In this document: piece after piece, positions 40,761 to 50,491 of the stretch
How positions within the stretch are numbered: the stretch's first letter is position 1
Layout: every line of letters starts with the position of its first letter
Source of the DNA: Sphingomonas folli
GTDB taxonomy: Bacteria > Pseudomonadota > Alphaproteobacteria > Sphingomonadales > Sphingomonadaceae
Length of the DNA: 64,000 nt
Assembly (NCBI RefSeq): GCF_019429525.1
Contig: NZ_JAHXZL010000004.1
Span: 344,309 to 408,308 of the forward strand
Direction: 5' to 3'
Notes under the pieces: model-generated
Seen by the model: the letters and a program-made list of their open reading frames with translations, nothing else
Databases searched by the model: none
What the model was told of the DNA's origin: nothing
Made by a program: the position numbers and the translations under genes

Positions 40761-41027
40761 ATGGCGGAAGAGCGGGGCGAGGGCATGGGCGGCGGCGCGG
40801 TCGCGGCGGACGAGCTGCGACTGCTGATCGAGCGCGCCGAGCGGCTCGAGGAAGAGAAGAAGGGCATCGCCGACGACATCAAGGACGTCTTCGCCGAGGC
40901 CAAGAGCCGCGGCTATGACGCCAAGGCGATGCGCAAGATAATGCAGATCAGGAAGAAAAAGCGCGAGGAATATCAAGAAGAACAGTCGATCCTCGAGGTA
41001 TATATGCAGGCGCTCGGCATGATCTGA
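40761..41027 (+). CDS. gapR: GapR, DUF2312 nucleoid-associated protein
   Basis: An 88-residue alpha-helical protein of the GapR family, which in Caulobacter clamps overtwisted DNA ahead of replication and transcription and stimulates topoisomerases. The conserved body [40 protein letters not shown] and [17 protein letters not shown] is intact, with the acidic/Gly N-terminal tail. AAGGA precedes the ATG. Monocistronic. Confidence 0.96.
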   Translation: MAEERGEGMGGGAVAADELRLLIERAERLEEEKKGIADDIKDVFAEAKSRGYDAKAMRKIMQIRKKKREEYQEEQSILEVYMQALGMI

Positions 41028-41107
41028 TCGCCGAAACGGGTCATGATCGCTGTCGCGTTAACGCCTTCTTCGCCCGGCCGGTGCCATAGCGGCCACCTGG
41101 TTCAGCG

Positions 41108-41656
41108 ATGAGGAATGCGACGACGGTGCTCGCGGCGCTACAATCTGGCCTTCGCCCCCGCGAGGAGCGGATCACGGTCCTGATCCCGTCGCGGATGCGG
41201 CTGGGGGCGAAATGGGTCGACGTCGTGATCCACAACGTCTCGTCGCGCGGGCTCATGGGCGGCAGCGACGAGGCGCCGCAGCCGGGCAGCTACATCGAGA
41301 TCCGCCGCGGCACGATCGTGATCGTCGGCCGCGTGCAATGGGCCAAGGGCCGCTTCTTCGGCGTCAAGTCGCAGGAGCGGCTGTCGGTCAAGGCGCTGGT
41401 CGACGAGCCGCGGCTCGCCAGTCGCCCGCAGCAGAAGAGCGAGCCGGACGCGGGCGAGCGCCGCGCCGAGCGCCGCCTCGCGCATGAGGCGCAGATGGCG
41501 CGCAAGGTGGAGCGCTCGCGCGCCTTCGCCTCGGCGTTCCAGTTCATCGTCATGGCCCTGGTCGGCGTGACGCTCGCGGTGATCGCGGCGCAGGGCGTCT
41601 ACGGCCTGCTCTCGCGCCCCGCCGACGCGATCGGCGCGGCGCTCGGGGGGAAGTAA
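41108..41656 (+). CDS. PilZ-domain protein with C-terminal membrane anchor
   Basis: A 182-residue protein. The N-terminal part (about 15-100) resembles PilZ: REERITVLIPSRMRLGAKW, then NVSSRGLMGGSDEAP (PilZ NxSxxG motif) and IVGRVQWAKGRFFGVKS. A charged helical linker (110-145) and one transmembrane segment (about 149-170, FQFIVMALVGVTLAVIAAQ) follow. The N-terminal RxxxR for c-di-GMP binding is not clear, so ligand binding is uncertain. It follows gapR by 80 bp. Confidence 0.8.
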   Translation: MRNATTVLAALQSGLRPREERITVLIPSRMRLGAKWVDVVIHNVSSRGLMGGSDEAPQPGSYIEIRRGTIVIVGRVQWAKGRFFGVKSQERLSVKALVDEPRLASRPQQKSEPDAGERRAERRLAHEAQMARKVERSRAFASAFQFIVMALVGVTLAVIAAQGVYGLLSRPADAIGAALGGK

Positions 41657-41770
41657 GGGAACCGACCCTCTCCTACGCGCGGGAGCGCGCGATGTTGCTC
41701 GAGGCGCTGGGCCCCCGCGTGCGCGGCAACACGTCCTTCCTCGATGCCGCCTCGCCCAGGTAGCGATCGC

Positions 41771-43489
41771 TCAGCTCGGCGTGATTGGCGGCGACTCCAT
41801 CTCGGCGCGGATCTCCGCCACCAAGTCCTTGCGGCTGAGCTTGCCGATCATCGTCTTGGGCAAAGCGGCGCGCACCACCACCCGGTCGACCCGCTCGTGC
41901 TTGCCGAGTTGCGGGTTGAGCCAGTCGCGCAGCGCGGCGCCCTCGACCGCGCCCGCCGCGTCGGTCAGCGTGACATAGGCGCGCGGCACCTCGCCGCGAT
42001 AGGTGTCGGGCATGCCGATCACCAGCGCCTCGCGGACCGCGGGGTGGTGGTAGAGGATCGCCTCGATCTGGCTCGGGAACACCTTGAAGCCGCCGACCGA
42101 GATCATGTCCTTGAGCCGGTCGACGATGGCGATGAAGCCGTCGGCGTCGATGGAGCCCACGTCGCCGGTGCGCAGCCAGCGCCGCCCCTGCGCGTCGAGC
42201 GCGAAGGTGGTGTCGTCGGCGTCGGGCCGGTTCCAATAGCCCGCCATGATCTGCGGCCCGAGCGCGACGATCTCACCGGGCTCGCCCGCGGGCGCCGCGC
42301 GCGTCGGGTCCTCCTTGTCGACCAGCCTTATACGGGTGGAGGGCAGCGGCTGCCCGATCGTCCCCGGCTTCTGCGGCGGATCATAGGGGTTGGTGGTGAG
42401 CACGCCGGTGCTCTCCGACAGGCCATAGCCCTCCACCAGCGCCGAACCCGTCGCCGCCTCCCAGCGCGTCTTCAGCTCGGCGTTGAGCGGCGCCCCGCCC
42501 GAGATGCAGACGCGCAGGCTGGTGAGGTCGGTCTTGCCCAGCGAGGGATGGTCGAGCAGCGCCTGGTACATCGTCGGTACGCCGGGCAGCGAGGTCGGCC
42601 GCGTCCGCGCGATCGCCGCCAGCGCCTGCGCCGCGTCGAAGCGCGGCAGCAGCACCATCTCGCCGCCGGTCACGATCGTCCGGTTCATCACGCAGGTGTT
42701 GGCGAACACGTGGAACAGCGGCAGCACGCCGAGGATCCGGTCGGTCTGGTCCGGGTGCGGGTCGAGGCAGGCGACCTGGCGCGCGTTGGCCGAGACGTTG
42801 GCATGGGTCAGCATCGCGCCCTTGGGCACCCCGGTGGTGCCCCCGGTGTATTGGATCAGCGCGACGTCGCGCTCGGGCGCGATCGCGGCGGGGGGCAGCG
42901 CGCCGTCGTTGGCGATCAGCTGCGAGAAAGCGAGCACGCGCGCGTCGGCGGGGCGCGGCGCTACCTCGCGGTGCTTGAGCAGGCGGTAGGCGACCGACTT
43001 GGCCGCGGGCAGCACGCCCGCGACCGAGCCGACGACCAGCCGCTCCAGCCCGCTCCTGTCGAGCACCGCGAGCGCGTTGGGCAGCAGCGCCGTGGCGGAG
43101 AGCGTGAACAGCAGCCGCGTGCCAGAATCCTCGACCTGGTGGCACAGCTCGTCGACGGTGTAGAGCGGCGAGAAATTGACGACCGTGCAGCCGAGCCGCA
43201 GCGCGCCGTGATAGGCGGCGAGATAGTGCGGCGTGTTGGGCAGGAACAGCCCGATGCGATCGCCCTTGCCATAGCCGAGCGCGGCCAGGCCGGTGGCGAC
43301 CCGGCGCACGCCGTCGGCGAGCTCGTCGTAGCTGTAGTGGCGACCGAGGAAATCGATCGCGCGCCGCTGCCCGCGCTGGCGTACCGAATCGTCGAACAGG
43401 TCGATCATCGACCGCGGCGCGAAGCCGGTGGCCCAGGGCACCGGGTGGCGATAGGCGTCCTGCCAGGCGTGCTCGTCCGTCATTGACAT
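41771..43489 (-). CDS. Long-chain fatty acid/dicarboxylate-CoA ligase
   Basis: About 572 residues of the AMP-forming acyl-CoA synthetase family. The P-loop is YTGGTTGVPKGAML, the A5 motif GYGLSESTGV, A7 WLRTGDVGSIDADGFI, A8 DRLKDMISVGGFKVFPSQIE, and A10 PKTMIGKLSRKDL has the catalytic Lys. It activates fatty acids with CoA and resembles PimA/FadD-type ligases. Start ATG 43489 (MSMTDEHAW) or 43483; both lack a clear ribosome binding site, and the frame runs open to 43519. Confidence 0.93.
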   Translation of the reverse strand: MSMTDEHAWQDAYRHPVPWATGFAPRSMIDLFDDSVRQRGQRRAIDFLGRHYSYDELADGVRRVATGLAALGYGKGDRIGLFLPNTPHYLAAYHGALRLGCTVVNFSPLYTVDELCHQVEDSGTRLLFTLSATALLPNALAVLDRSGLERLVVGSVAGVLPAAKSVAYRLLKHREVAPRPADARVLAFSQLIANDGALPPAAIAPERDVALIQYTGGTTGVPKGAMLTHANVSANARQVACLDPHPDQTDRILGVLPLFHVFANTCVMNRTIVTGGEMVLLPRFDAAQALAAIARTRPTSLPGVPTMYQALLDHPSLGKTDLTSLRVCISGGAPLNAELKTRWEAATGSALVEGYGLSESTGVLTTNPYDPPQKPGTIGQPLPSTRIRLVDKEDPTRAAPAGEPGEIVALGPQIMAGYWNRPDADDTTFALDAQGRRWLRTGDVGSIDADGFIAIVDRLKDMISVGGFKVFPSQIEAILYHHPAVREALVIGMPDTYRGEVPRAYVTLTDAAGAVEGAALRDWLNPQLGKHERVDRVVVRAALPKTMIGKLSRKDLVAEIRAEMESPPITPS

Positions 43490-43523
43490 CGCTGTAAGCA
43501 ACCGCGCCGCCAGCGACAAGCGG

Positions 43524-43739
43524 TCAGCGTACCAGATAGTCTCCGAGCAGCACGACCGCGGCGGCGAGCGGGCGCAGCGCCGGGGCCACGTCGGCCGAGA
43601 CGCGCGGCAGGTGCGCGCCCTCGGCGTGGATCGTGATCGAGCCGATCAGCGGCGTCTCCCGCTGCGCCATGGCGAGCAGCAGCAGCGCCAGGCCGCCGAT
43701 CACGGCGCGGCGACGGCGTAGGTCGGGCGGCTGGCTCAT
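43524..43739 (-). CDS. Small membrane or exported hypothetical protein, 71 aa
   Basis: The product begins MSQPPDLRRRRAVIGGLALL. A basic N-terminus is followed by one hydrophobic stretch (about 13-25), then SITIHAEGAHLPRVSADVAP and a second hydrophobic end. It could be a signal-anchored small protein. GGAG lies upstream of the ATG. A longer frame extends to 43955 but its first part is repeat-like. Upstream of the acyl-CoA ligase in the same direction. Family unknown. Confidence 0.55.
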   Translation of the reverse strand: MSQPPDLRRRRAVIGGLALLLLAMAQRETPLIGSITIHAEGAHLPRVSADVAPALRPLAAAVVLLGDYLVR

Positions 43740-44103
43740 CTCGGGACTCTCCGTCGTGCGGTGGGAGTTTAGCGCGAGTGTGCCCGCGCGGGAAGCGGGG
43801 GTGTAAGGAAGCGTCGGGTGCGAGGGTCTCGCCGTTTGGCGATCGCCTTCTCGTCGGAAGCTGTCCTGCCTTACCCGGCCGCCCTTCTTCCCGCCCGCTC
43901 GTCTTGGCCGAACATACTCCTCGCCCCATCCGGCCTTCGCCATTCGTCGGCCCACGGCCCGTCATCCCCGCGCAGGCAGGGATCCAGGTCCGCGGAACCA
44001 TGGCATAGAGCCCGAACGTCGGCGTTCATGGATCACCGCCCCGCGCGAATGAGGATCGGAGCCGTGTCGAGCCGGGGCGTCAGGAAGGCGCCGCTGCCTC
44101 TCC
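43740..44103. other. 364-bp gap with a repeat pair
   Basis: No gene seen between the diguanylate cyclase stop and the small membrane gene. A CGTCATCCCCGCGCAGGC-type unit at about 43966 faces a degraded inverted copy ending near 44050. The rest has no recognisable feature. Confidence 0.6.
43966..44050. repeat. Degraded inverted pair of CGTCATCCCCGC-type repeats
   Basis: GTCATCCCCGCGCAGGCAGG on the left and GATCACCGCCCCGCGCGAAT then GAGGAT on the right. Same family as the core at 38760. Confidence 0.6.
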
Positions 44104-45768
44104 CTACGCCGCCGCGGCCCAGCGCGCGCGGTCGCGGCCGGCGGTCTTCGCCGCGTAGAGCGCGTCGTCGGCGCGGCGGTACAGCCGCTTCCACTCCGCC
44201 TCGGTCGCGATCGTGCCGCGCTCGCTGCCGAGCGAGGCGGTGACGGTGAGGTCGAAGGGCATCCGCGCGGCGCGCACCGCGCCCAGGATCTGGTCGGGCA
44301 GCGCGTCGAGGCCGGCGCGCGCCAGCACCGCGAATTCCTCGCCGCCGACGCGCGCCACCAGCGCGTCGTCGGGCACCACCGCGAGCAGTGCGCGTGCGAA
44401 GGTGCGCAGCACCTCGTCGCCGCCGTCGTGGCCGAGCGTGTCGTTGACCAGCTTGAAATGGTCGATGTCGATCAAGACGAGCAGCTGCGCGTCCGCGCGG
44501 CCGATCGCCTCGCGCAGGAAGCTGCGGCGGTTCATCAGCCCCGTCAGCGGATCGCTGTCGGCGAGCAGCCGCGCCAGCATTTCCTGCTCGCGCGCGGCGT
44601 CGCGCTCCTCCACCACCAGCTTGATCCGCCACGCGATCACCAGCGCGCTGCACGACGCCTCCAGCGCCATCGCCAGCAGCGTCGAATTGTCGATGAAGAA
44701 GTTCCAGCGCACCAGCCCCGCCGCCTGCGCGATGCGCAGCCCGGCGAGGACGAAGGGTGAGCCCCAGGCGAGCATGAACACGCGCGCGTGCGGCGTATCG
44801 GCGCGCCAGCCGCGCCACAGCAGCGGCAGTGCGAGTGCCGCCGCGGCGGCGAAGCTGGCGGTCAGCGCGGCGTCTAGCCAGTGCGCCGCCCAGGGCATCA
44901 GCGCGCAGTAGAGCGTCGCCGTCACCAGCACCGCGCCGACCGCCAGGGTCGCGGCGCGCCCGACCCAGCCGGCGAACACGCGCGGGTGGAAGAAACGCCG
45001 CGCGAACAGGATCGCGAAGCTCAGCGCGAGCGACAGCAGCGCGGTGTTGAGCCGCAGCCGCAGGTTGTTGTCCATGCCGGTGAGCTGGCCGAGCAGCCCC
45101 GAGGAGCTGACGCCATAGGCCAGCAGGCACAGCACCATCGCGCAATAGGGTGGGTGGAAACGCTGGCGCAGCGCCGCGCCGAGCGCGAGGTTGGACATCA
45201 GCAGCGCGACGCACAGCCCGGCGAAGGCGGCGTAGAAGCCGGCCATCGCCACCTCCATCCGGGTCGACTGCGCCGGCGTGGCGACGCGCGGGTCGATGAC
45301 GATGCCGCGGGTCACCGGCGCGCCGCGGACGTGCCACAGCAAAGCGGTCGCGCGCGCGGGGTGCGGCGGCAGCGCCAGCTCGAACACCGCGCCGAGCTTG
45401 AGCCGCTGCCACGCGGTGGCGCTGGTGAAGCCGGTCGATCGGACCGCCCCGTCGGCGTAGCGCACGTGGAGCGTCGCGGCGTCCTGCCACACGCTGGCGG
45501 AGCGGATCAGCGAGTCGGTCGCCATCGCGGGCAGCCGCGGCGCGAGCACCCAGTAATCGCCCGGTCCGGCGGCGCGCTGGTCGCCGGTGCAGTCGAAGCC
45601 GCGCGGGTGCGAGAGCACCGCGGCGGCCCGCTCGTCGGGGAGCGCGCGGCGGTAGCAGGTGGTGAGCGGCGCGCCCGCCAACGCCGCCGCGGGCGGCGCG
45701 AGCGAGACCCAGGCGGCGAGCAGCGTGAGCGCGCGCGCGATCCAGCGAATGACGTTCCCCCCGTCCAT
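44104..45768 (-). CDS. Membrane diguanylate cyclase (7TM sensor plus GGDEF)
   Basis: A 554-residue protein with a signal peptide, a periplasmic domain (about 30-175) and seven hydrophobic segments (about 175-375), matching the 7TMR-DISM plan. A short coiled linker and a GGDEF domain (about 395-554) follow. LIDIDHFKLVNDTLGHDGGDEVL and the active GGEEF (RVGGEEFAV) are intact. The position of the inhibitory RxxD site reads PDDA, so product inhibition at that site is not expected. It makes c-di-GMP in response to an unknown extracytoplasmic signal. Confidence 0.92.
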   Translation of the reverse strand: MDGGNVIRWIARALTLLAAWVSLAPPAAALAGAPLTTCYRRALPDERAAAVLSHPRGFDCTGDQRAAGPGDYWVLAPRLPAMATDSLIRSASVWQDAATLHVRYADGAVRSTGFTSATAWQRLKLGAVFELALPPHPARATALLWHVRGAPVTRGIVIDPRVATPAQSTRMEVAMAGFYAAFAGLCVALLMSNLALGAALRQRFHPPYCAMVLCLLAYGVSSSGLLGQLTGMDNNLRLRLNTALLSLALSFAILFARRFFHPRVFAGWVGRAATLAVGAVLVTATLYCALMPWAAHWLDAALTASFAAAAALALPLLWRGWRADTPHARVFMLAWGSPFVLAGLRIAQAAGLVRWNFFIDNSTLLAMALEASCSALVIAWRIKLVVEERDAAREQEMLARLLADSDPLTGLMNRRSFLREAIGRADAQLLVLIDIDHFKLVNDTLGHDGGDEVLRTFARALLAVVPDDALVARVGGEEFAVLARAGLDALPDQILGAVRAARMPFDLTVTASLGSERGTIATEAEWKRLYRRADDALYAAKTAGRDRARWAAAA

Positions 45769-45979
45769 GCGCGGTGGCCTAGCAGCGCGAACCCGAAGGG
45801 AAGGTTAACGGCGCGATCATAAGTTGCGGCAGGAGCGGCGACGAGGCGCGGCGCGTGTCGCCGGCGGTGCGCGCCGCGACATCGCGCGTCGCCATGACGG
45901 GTGGGGCGAGCGACGCGTTGGGGTTCAGCGGACCGCCGGCCGGGACGGGACGACGCGCGACGCGACCCCTCGCCCGCTC

Positions 45980-46672
45980 TCAGAGCGACGCGATCCAGTC
46001 CGGCAGCTCGCCCAGTCGTGCGAGCTGGCGGAAGCGCGGGTGCTCCACCGGCGCGGCTGCGGCCTCGTGGCTCCATGCCAGCGGCTGCGGGATGTACGCC
46101 CCCCACGCCCCCGCCTCCAGCGCGGGCAGCACGTCCGAGCGCATCGAGTCGCCCGCCATCACCGCGCGCCCGGGCGCGCAGCCGTAGCGATGGAACACGC
46201 GCACGAAGGTGTCGGCGCGCTTGTCGCTGACGATCTCCACCCCGGTGAACAGCTGCCCCAGTCCCGAGGCGGCGAGCTTGACCTCCTGGTGGAGCAGGTC
46301 GCCCTTCGTCACCAGCACCAGCCGCGCGGTCGCAGCGAGACGCTCGAGCGTGTCGGCGACGCCGTCGAGCAGTTCGACCGGATGGTCGAGCAGCGTCCGC
46401 CCGATCTCGAGCAGTCGGCGCACGCTGGCGGCGGGCAGGTCGTCGCCGGCGAGCTCGAGCGCGGTCTCGATCATCGAGAGCGTGAAGCTCTTCGCGCCAT
46501 AGCCGTAATGCTGGAGGTTGCGCACCTCGATCGCCTCCATCCGAGCGCGCGCCGCCGGCGCCTCGGCGAAAGGCGCGACCAGTTCGGCGAACGCCCGCTC
46601 GGCGGCGTCGAAGAAGCGCATATTGTGCCACAACGTGTCGTCGGCATCGAGGCACACGAGGTCGATCGTCAT
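45980..46672 (-). CDS. HAD family hydrolase
   Basis: A 230-residue haloacid dehalogenase-fold phosphatase. Motif I DADDTLW has the nucleophilic and acid/base Asp, motif II is VLVTKGD, motif III Lys is near EIVSDKRADTF, and motif IV is VMAGDSMRSDVLPA. The helical cap is inserted after motif I. The substrate is unknown; the DxDDTLW variant is common in small-molecule phosphatases. A typical sphingomonad single gene without visible operon partners. Confidence 0.9.
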   Translation of the reverse strand: MTIDLVCLDADDTLWHNMRFFDAAERAFAELVAPFAEAPAARARMEAIEVRNLQHYGYGAKSFTLSMIETALELAGDDLPAASVRRLLEIGRTLLDHPVELLDGVADTLERLAATARLVLVTKGDLLHQEVKLAASGLGQLFTGVEIVSDKRADTFVRVFHRYGCAPGRAVMAGDSMRSDVLPALEAGAWGAYIPQPLAWSHEAAAAPVEHPRFRQLARLGELPDWIASL

Positions 46673-46810
46673 GTCGCAGGGCTCATCGGCGGGTCTCCGC
46701 CACCGCGCTTAGGCCAGCGCGGCGCGCGAGTCAGCCGGGCGCGCGGGCAAGCCGCGTGCGCGTCAGGTCGAGCGGCAGCGCCCCTCCCCGAGCGGCACAA
46801 GACGCCGCGG

Positions 46811-47161
46811 TCATGCCAGCGAGGCCATCACCCGTGCCGAGCTCAACGCCCCGGCGAACAGGTCGCGCCGACCAAGGCAGCAGGGCAGCCGGTCGAGCCG
46901 CGCGGGGTCGGCCAGCAATGCGCACAGCAGCGCCTCGTCGCCGTCCGGACCGAGCGGGCAGCCGCGGCACAAGGGGCGGCCGAGGCAGGCCTCGCCCAGC
47001 GTCATGACGCTGTCGATCACGGGCGCCATCATCTCATAGCCGAGCGGCGCGAGCAGCGCGTGAAGCCGCTGCTGCACCGGGTCGTGCGAGTCACGTGCCC
47101 GTCGCCAGCAGCGCGCCGCCCGCACGATCAGCACGGCCGGAAGCGGGACCGCCTCGCTCAC
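46811..47161 (-). CDS. Hypothetical protein, about 116 aa
   Basis: Unrecognised family. Starting at GTG 47161 (GGAG 8 nt upstream) the product begins with SEAVPLPAVLIVRAARCWRR, then QRLHALLAPLGYEMMAPVID and a Cys-rich stretch LGRPLCRGCPLGPD, ending VMASLA. I recall similar uncharacterised sphingomonad proteins with the AARCW...HALLAP pattern, but could not check. It might be cytoplasmic; no signal peptide. Confidence 0.6.
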   Translation of the reverse strand: MSEAVPLPAVLIVRAARCWRRARDSHDPVQQRLHALLAPLGYEMMAPVIDSVMTLGEACLGRPLCRGCPLGPDGDEALLCALLADPARLDRLPCCLGRRDLFAGALSSARVMASLA

Positions 47162-47374
47162 GACCGCCGCTCCCACGACCCGCCCAGGCGTGATAGCCGC
47201 CTCGCGTGTCGCCGCGCCGTAGACGTCGGCGGGAGAGTCGCGTCGCTCATGTTACTTCCTCGTATCGCTATTGCGAGTCTCTAGCATCATTGCCGAGCGA
47301 TGAACATGGGGCTGGCGTCACCCATGTCGCGTGACCCGGCGGATCGCCGCGCATAGGCGGTGCGTTATGCCACC

Positions 47375-47713
47375 ATGACCGACGACCGCCACACCGATCC
47401 CCACCATCGCCGCCAGCCCGCGTTCGACAAGGACGAGGGCAAATTCGGGCAGGGCTACAGCCGTGAAGACGAGCGCGCGCTCGGCGAGCAGATGCCGGCC
47501 GGCTCGGTCGCACCGCAGGGAACACGCGTCGACGAGGACGACCTCGCGCTCCCGCCCGAGAACGGGCGGCGTGCCTCGTTCGACCCCGCGACCGGCGCGG
47601 TGCACGGCAGTGGCGCCGGCGCCGGCGGCGGGAACCCGGGCGAGGACTTCGACGAGGACCGCAGCGGCGGCGACGGGCACCCGGTCACCGGGACCGACGA
47701 CGGCGATCACTAG
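47375..47713 (+). CDS. Small acidic hydrophilic hypothetical protein, 112 aa
   Basis: The product begins MTDDRHTDPHHRRQPAFDKD and continues with FGQGYSREDERALGEQMPAG, then Gly/Asp-rich low complexity ending in DGDH. It has no hydrophobic segment and is probably disordered. I do not recognise the family. Codon third positions look coding. The ribosome binding site is not clear. It could be a stress-associated hydrophilic protein, but that is only a guess from composition. Confidence 0.5.
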   Translation: MTDDRHTDPHHRRQPAFDKDEGKFGQGYSREDERALGEQMPAGSVAPQGTRVDEDDLALPPENGRRASFDPATGAVHGSGAGAGGGNPGEDFDEDRSGGDGHPVTGTDDGDH

Positions 47714-47720
47714 AGACTGA

Positions 47721-47828
47721 TTCACCTCCATCGATCCGTGCTCCGGCGAGTGCCGGAGCCCAGGGTACAGGCGTGACACTCGCGGCCTTGGGTTCCTGCG
47801 CCCGCAGGAGCGCCCCGTCTGTTCAGAA
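47721..47828. repeat. Dispersed intergenic element, copy B
   Basis: Matches 33347-33472: CACCTCCATCGATCCGTGC at the start, then CTCCGGCGAGTGCCGGAG and TTCCTGCGCCCGCAGGAG palindromes. It fills the gap between the convergent acidic-protein and kinase genes. Confidence 0.85.
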
Positions 47829-47863
47829 TCCCGTCCGCCAGCGCGGACGCGCGGGAACAGCGT

Positions 47864-50386
47864 TCAGGCCGCCCGCCGCAGGTCCGAGAGCGCCGACCGG
47901 AGCTCCTCCTCGCTGATCGCCCCTCCCGACAGCCGTTCCTCCAGCGCGGCGGCGAGCTCGCCGAGCCGCTCCAGGCCGAATAGCCGCGCCGTCCCCGCCA
48001 TTTTGTGGAGCCCGTCGAGCGCCTCCGCCGTGCTGCCCGCGCCGCCGACGACCGCCTCCAGTGCGGCGAGCGTCTCCTCGGTGCGGGCGGCGAAGCGCGC
48101 GCGCAGCGCCGGGCTGATCGCCGAGTGCATCGGCGGCGTCGGCGTCGTCGGTGCCGCGACGAAGCGGCGCACCGTCTCGGCCAGCTCCGCGGCGCGCAGC
48201 GGCTTGGCGACGTGCGCCTGCATCCCCGCGGCGCGGCAGGCAAGGATGTCGTCGGCGAAGGCGTTGGCGGTCAGCGCCACCACCGGCAGCGTCGCGGCGT
48301 CGTGGCCGGCGGCGCGCAGCCGGCGGGTCGCCTCGAGCCCGTCCACGCGGGGCATCTGCATGTCCATCAGCACCAGCGCATAGGGCCGCCCCGCCGCCGC
48401 CGCGTCGGCGACCGCGGGCAGCACCTCGTCGCCGTCGCTCACCAGCGTCGCGTCGAGCCCGATCTGGCGCGCCACCGCGAGCACCAGCTCCTGGTTGATG
48501 TCATGGTCCTCGGCGATGAGCACGCGTGCCGCGCGCACCGGGCCGGTCCCGCCGGGCATCGTCGCCGGCGCGGCGCGCTCCTCCGCCGCCTCCGCCGCAC
48601 GCAGCGGCACGTCGAGCGTGAAGGTCGCGCCCTGCCCCGGCACGCTCGCGACGTCGAGCGCACCGTCCATCAGCGCCGCCAGCCGCGCGCTCACCGCGAG
48701 GCCCAGGCCGGTCCCGCCATACTGCCGCTCGGTGGTGCGATCCGCCTGCGCGAACTCCTCGAAGATCGCGCCCAGCCGCTCGGGCGCGATGCCGATCCCG
48801 GTGTCGGCGACGCTGACCCGCAGGCGCCCGCCCGTGACCGCGGCGCGCACCACCACCTCCCCCGCGGCGGTGAACTTGATCGCGTTGCCGAGCAGGTTGA
48901 GCACGATCTGGCGGTAGCGCAATGGGTCGCCGAGCAGGCGCGGCGGCAGCTCCGGCGCCAGCTCGAGCCGCAGCACCAGCCCCTTCTGCTCGGCCACCGC
49001 GGTCATCAGCCCGACGCAGCGGCGCAGCACGTGACGCAGGTCGAGCGGCTCCTCGCTGAGCCGCATCTCCCCCGCCTCCACCTTGGCGAGATCGAGGATG
49101 TCGTTGAGCAGCCGCATCATCGCGCGGCCCGAATCGGCCATCAGCTCGAGGTAGCGCCGCTGCTCCTCGGTCGGCGCGGTGGCGAGCAGCAGGTCGGTGA
49201 AGCCGAGCACGCCGTTCATCGGCGTACGGATCTCGTGGCTCATGTTGGCGAGGAAGCTCGACTTGGCCTGGGTCGCGACCTCGGCGCTGGCGCGCGCCGC
49301 CTCCAGTGCCAGCTCGAGGCGCTTGCGCGCGGTGATGTCGCGCACCGCCGCGATCACCCCGCGCGGCGGCCGCCCCGGCACGTCGACGATGGCGCGGACG
49401 CTCGCCTCGAGCCACCGCGGGGGCTGGTCGTCCCCGCCCTCGCGCGGGGTCTGGCGGCACGTCACCACGTCGCGCACCGCCTCGCCCGCGACCAGCCGCG
49501 CGAAACTGGCCGCCACCGCGGCGCGGTCGTCGCGGTGGACGAAGCGATGGAGCGGCTCGCCGATCAGCGCCGCCGGCGGCGCGCCGAACGTCTCCTGCGC
49601 GGAGGGCGAGGCGTAGAGGCACACGCCGTCGCGCCCGAGCCGGATCACCGCGTCGGTGGCGTTGGCGGCGAGCAGGGCCAGCTCGGCCTCGGCGCGCTCG
49701 CGCAGTCGCATGTCGCGTTCGAGCCGGACGTGCGCGCGCTCCAGGTCGGCGAACTGGCGGCGGCGCTCGCGCGACACGAAGGCGGCGAGCGCGAGCAGCA
49801 GCGTGGCGCTGGCGAGCCCGGTGGCGATGCCGAGCCGCTCGAGCCGCGCGGTGCGCGCCCGACGCGCCACCAGCAGCCGCTGCTCGGCGTCGCGCACGCG
49901 GTCGAGCGCGGCGACCACGGCCGCGGTGTCGTGCTTGCCCGCCGCCGAGCCGGTGAGCGCGACCGCGTCGGCGGTGCGGCCCGCCGCGCGCCAGCGCACC
50001 GCCAGCGCCATCTCGTCGAAGCGGCCGCTGAGCTGGCCGCGCAGCGCGGCAACGTTGGCGCGCTGGGTCGGATTGTCCGCCACCATCCGCTCGAGCCGCG
50101 CCAGCGCCGGTCGCGCGCGCGCGACCGACCGCGCGTACAGCGCGCGCTGCGCCGAATCGCCGGTCATGACATAGCCGCGCCGGTTGATCTCGGCCCGCAT
50201 CGCCTGGATCTGCACCGTGTCGAGCGTGGCGCCGACCTCGTACGTGTGCTGCACCCAGCCGAACGCCGAACGGCTCTGCACCGCCAGCAGCGCGGCGCTG
50301 CAGCCGCAGCTGACCAGCAGGGTGAAGCCGGCGACGAGCGAGGGTCCCGAGCCCTTGAGCGAGGCGAGAGCGGGCGAGCGGCGCAT
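47864..50386 (-). CDS. Hybrid sensor histidine kinase with CHASE3, PAS, REC and Hpt domains
   Basis: An 840-residue membrane kinase. TM1 is about 17-37; a CHASE3-like periplasmic domain spans 40-180 ([18 protein letters not shown]); TM2 is about 186-204. The PAS domain is 235-352; HisKA has His384 in [15 protein letters not shown]; the ATPase domain has DTGIGI and GGTGLGL; REC phospho-acceptor is Asp675 in LVLMDMQMP; and the C-terminal Hpt has His794 in [12 protein letters not shown]. All phosphorelay steps are in one chain, so an external response regulator is needed but none is adjacent. Divergent from the GAF gene, 105 bp apart. Confidence 0.95.
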   Translation of the reverse strand: MRRSPALASLKGSGPSLVAGFTLLVSCGCSAALLAVQSRSAFGWVQHTYEVGATLDTVQIQAMRAEINRRGYVMTGDSAQRALYARSVARARPALARLERMVADNPTQRANVAALRGQLSGRFDEMALAVRWRAAGRTADAVALTGSAAGKHDTAAVVAALDRVRDAEQRLLVARRARTARLERLGIATGLASATLLLALAAFVSRERRRQFADLERAHVRLERDMRLRERAEAELALLAANATDAVIRLGRDGVCLYASPSAQETFGAPPAALIGEPLHRFVHRDDRAAVAASFARLVAGEAVRDVVTCRQTPREGGDDQPPRWLEASVRAIVDVPGRPPRGVIAAVRDITARKRLELALEAARASAEVATQAKSSFLANMSHEIRTPMNGVLGFTDLLLATAPTEEQRRYLELMADSGRAMMRLLNDILDLAKVEAGEMRLSEEPLDLRHVLRRCVGLMTAVAEQKGLVLRLELAPELPPRLLGDPLRYRQIVLNLLGNAIKFTAAGEVVVRAAVTGGRLRVSVADTGIGIAPERLGAIFEEFAQADRTTERQYGGTGLGLAVSARLAALMDGALDVASVPGQGATFTLDVPLRAAEAAEERAAPATMPGGTGPVRAARVLIAEDHDINQELVLAVARQIGLDATLVSDGDEVLPAVADAAAAGRPYALVLMDMQMPRVDGLEATRRLRAAGHDAATLPVVALTANAFADDILACRAAGMQAHVAKPLRAAELAETVRRFVAAPTTPTPPMHSAISPALRARFAARTEETLAALEAVVGGAGSTAEALDGLHKMAGTARLFGLERLGELAAALEERLSGGAISEEELRSALSDLRRAA

Positions 50387-50491
50387 GGCGGCCGGCGTAA
50401 CGGCACGTGGTTAATTTCCTGATAGCGACGCGGGAACGGCTTGTTCACGCCCGCGCGCTACGCCGGGGCGATCCTGCTCAGGCGAGTGAAC

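Noticed and set aside
45824..47284. A 486-residue rightward frame opposite the HAD and hypothetical genes
   Set aside because: Crosses gene boundaries, no motif; the HAD gene on the other strand has all four motifs.
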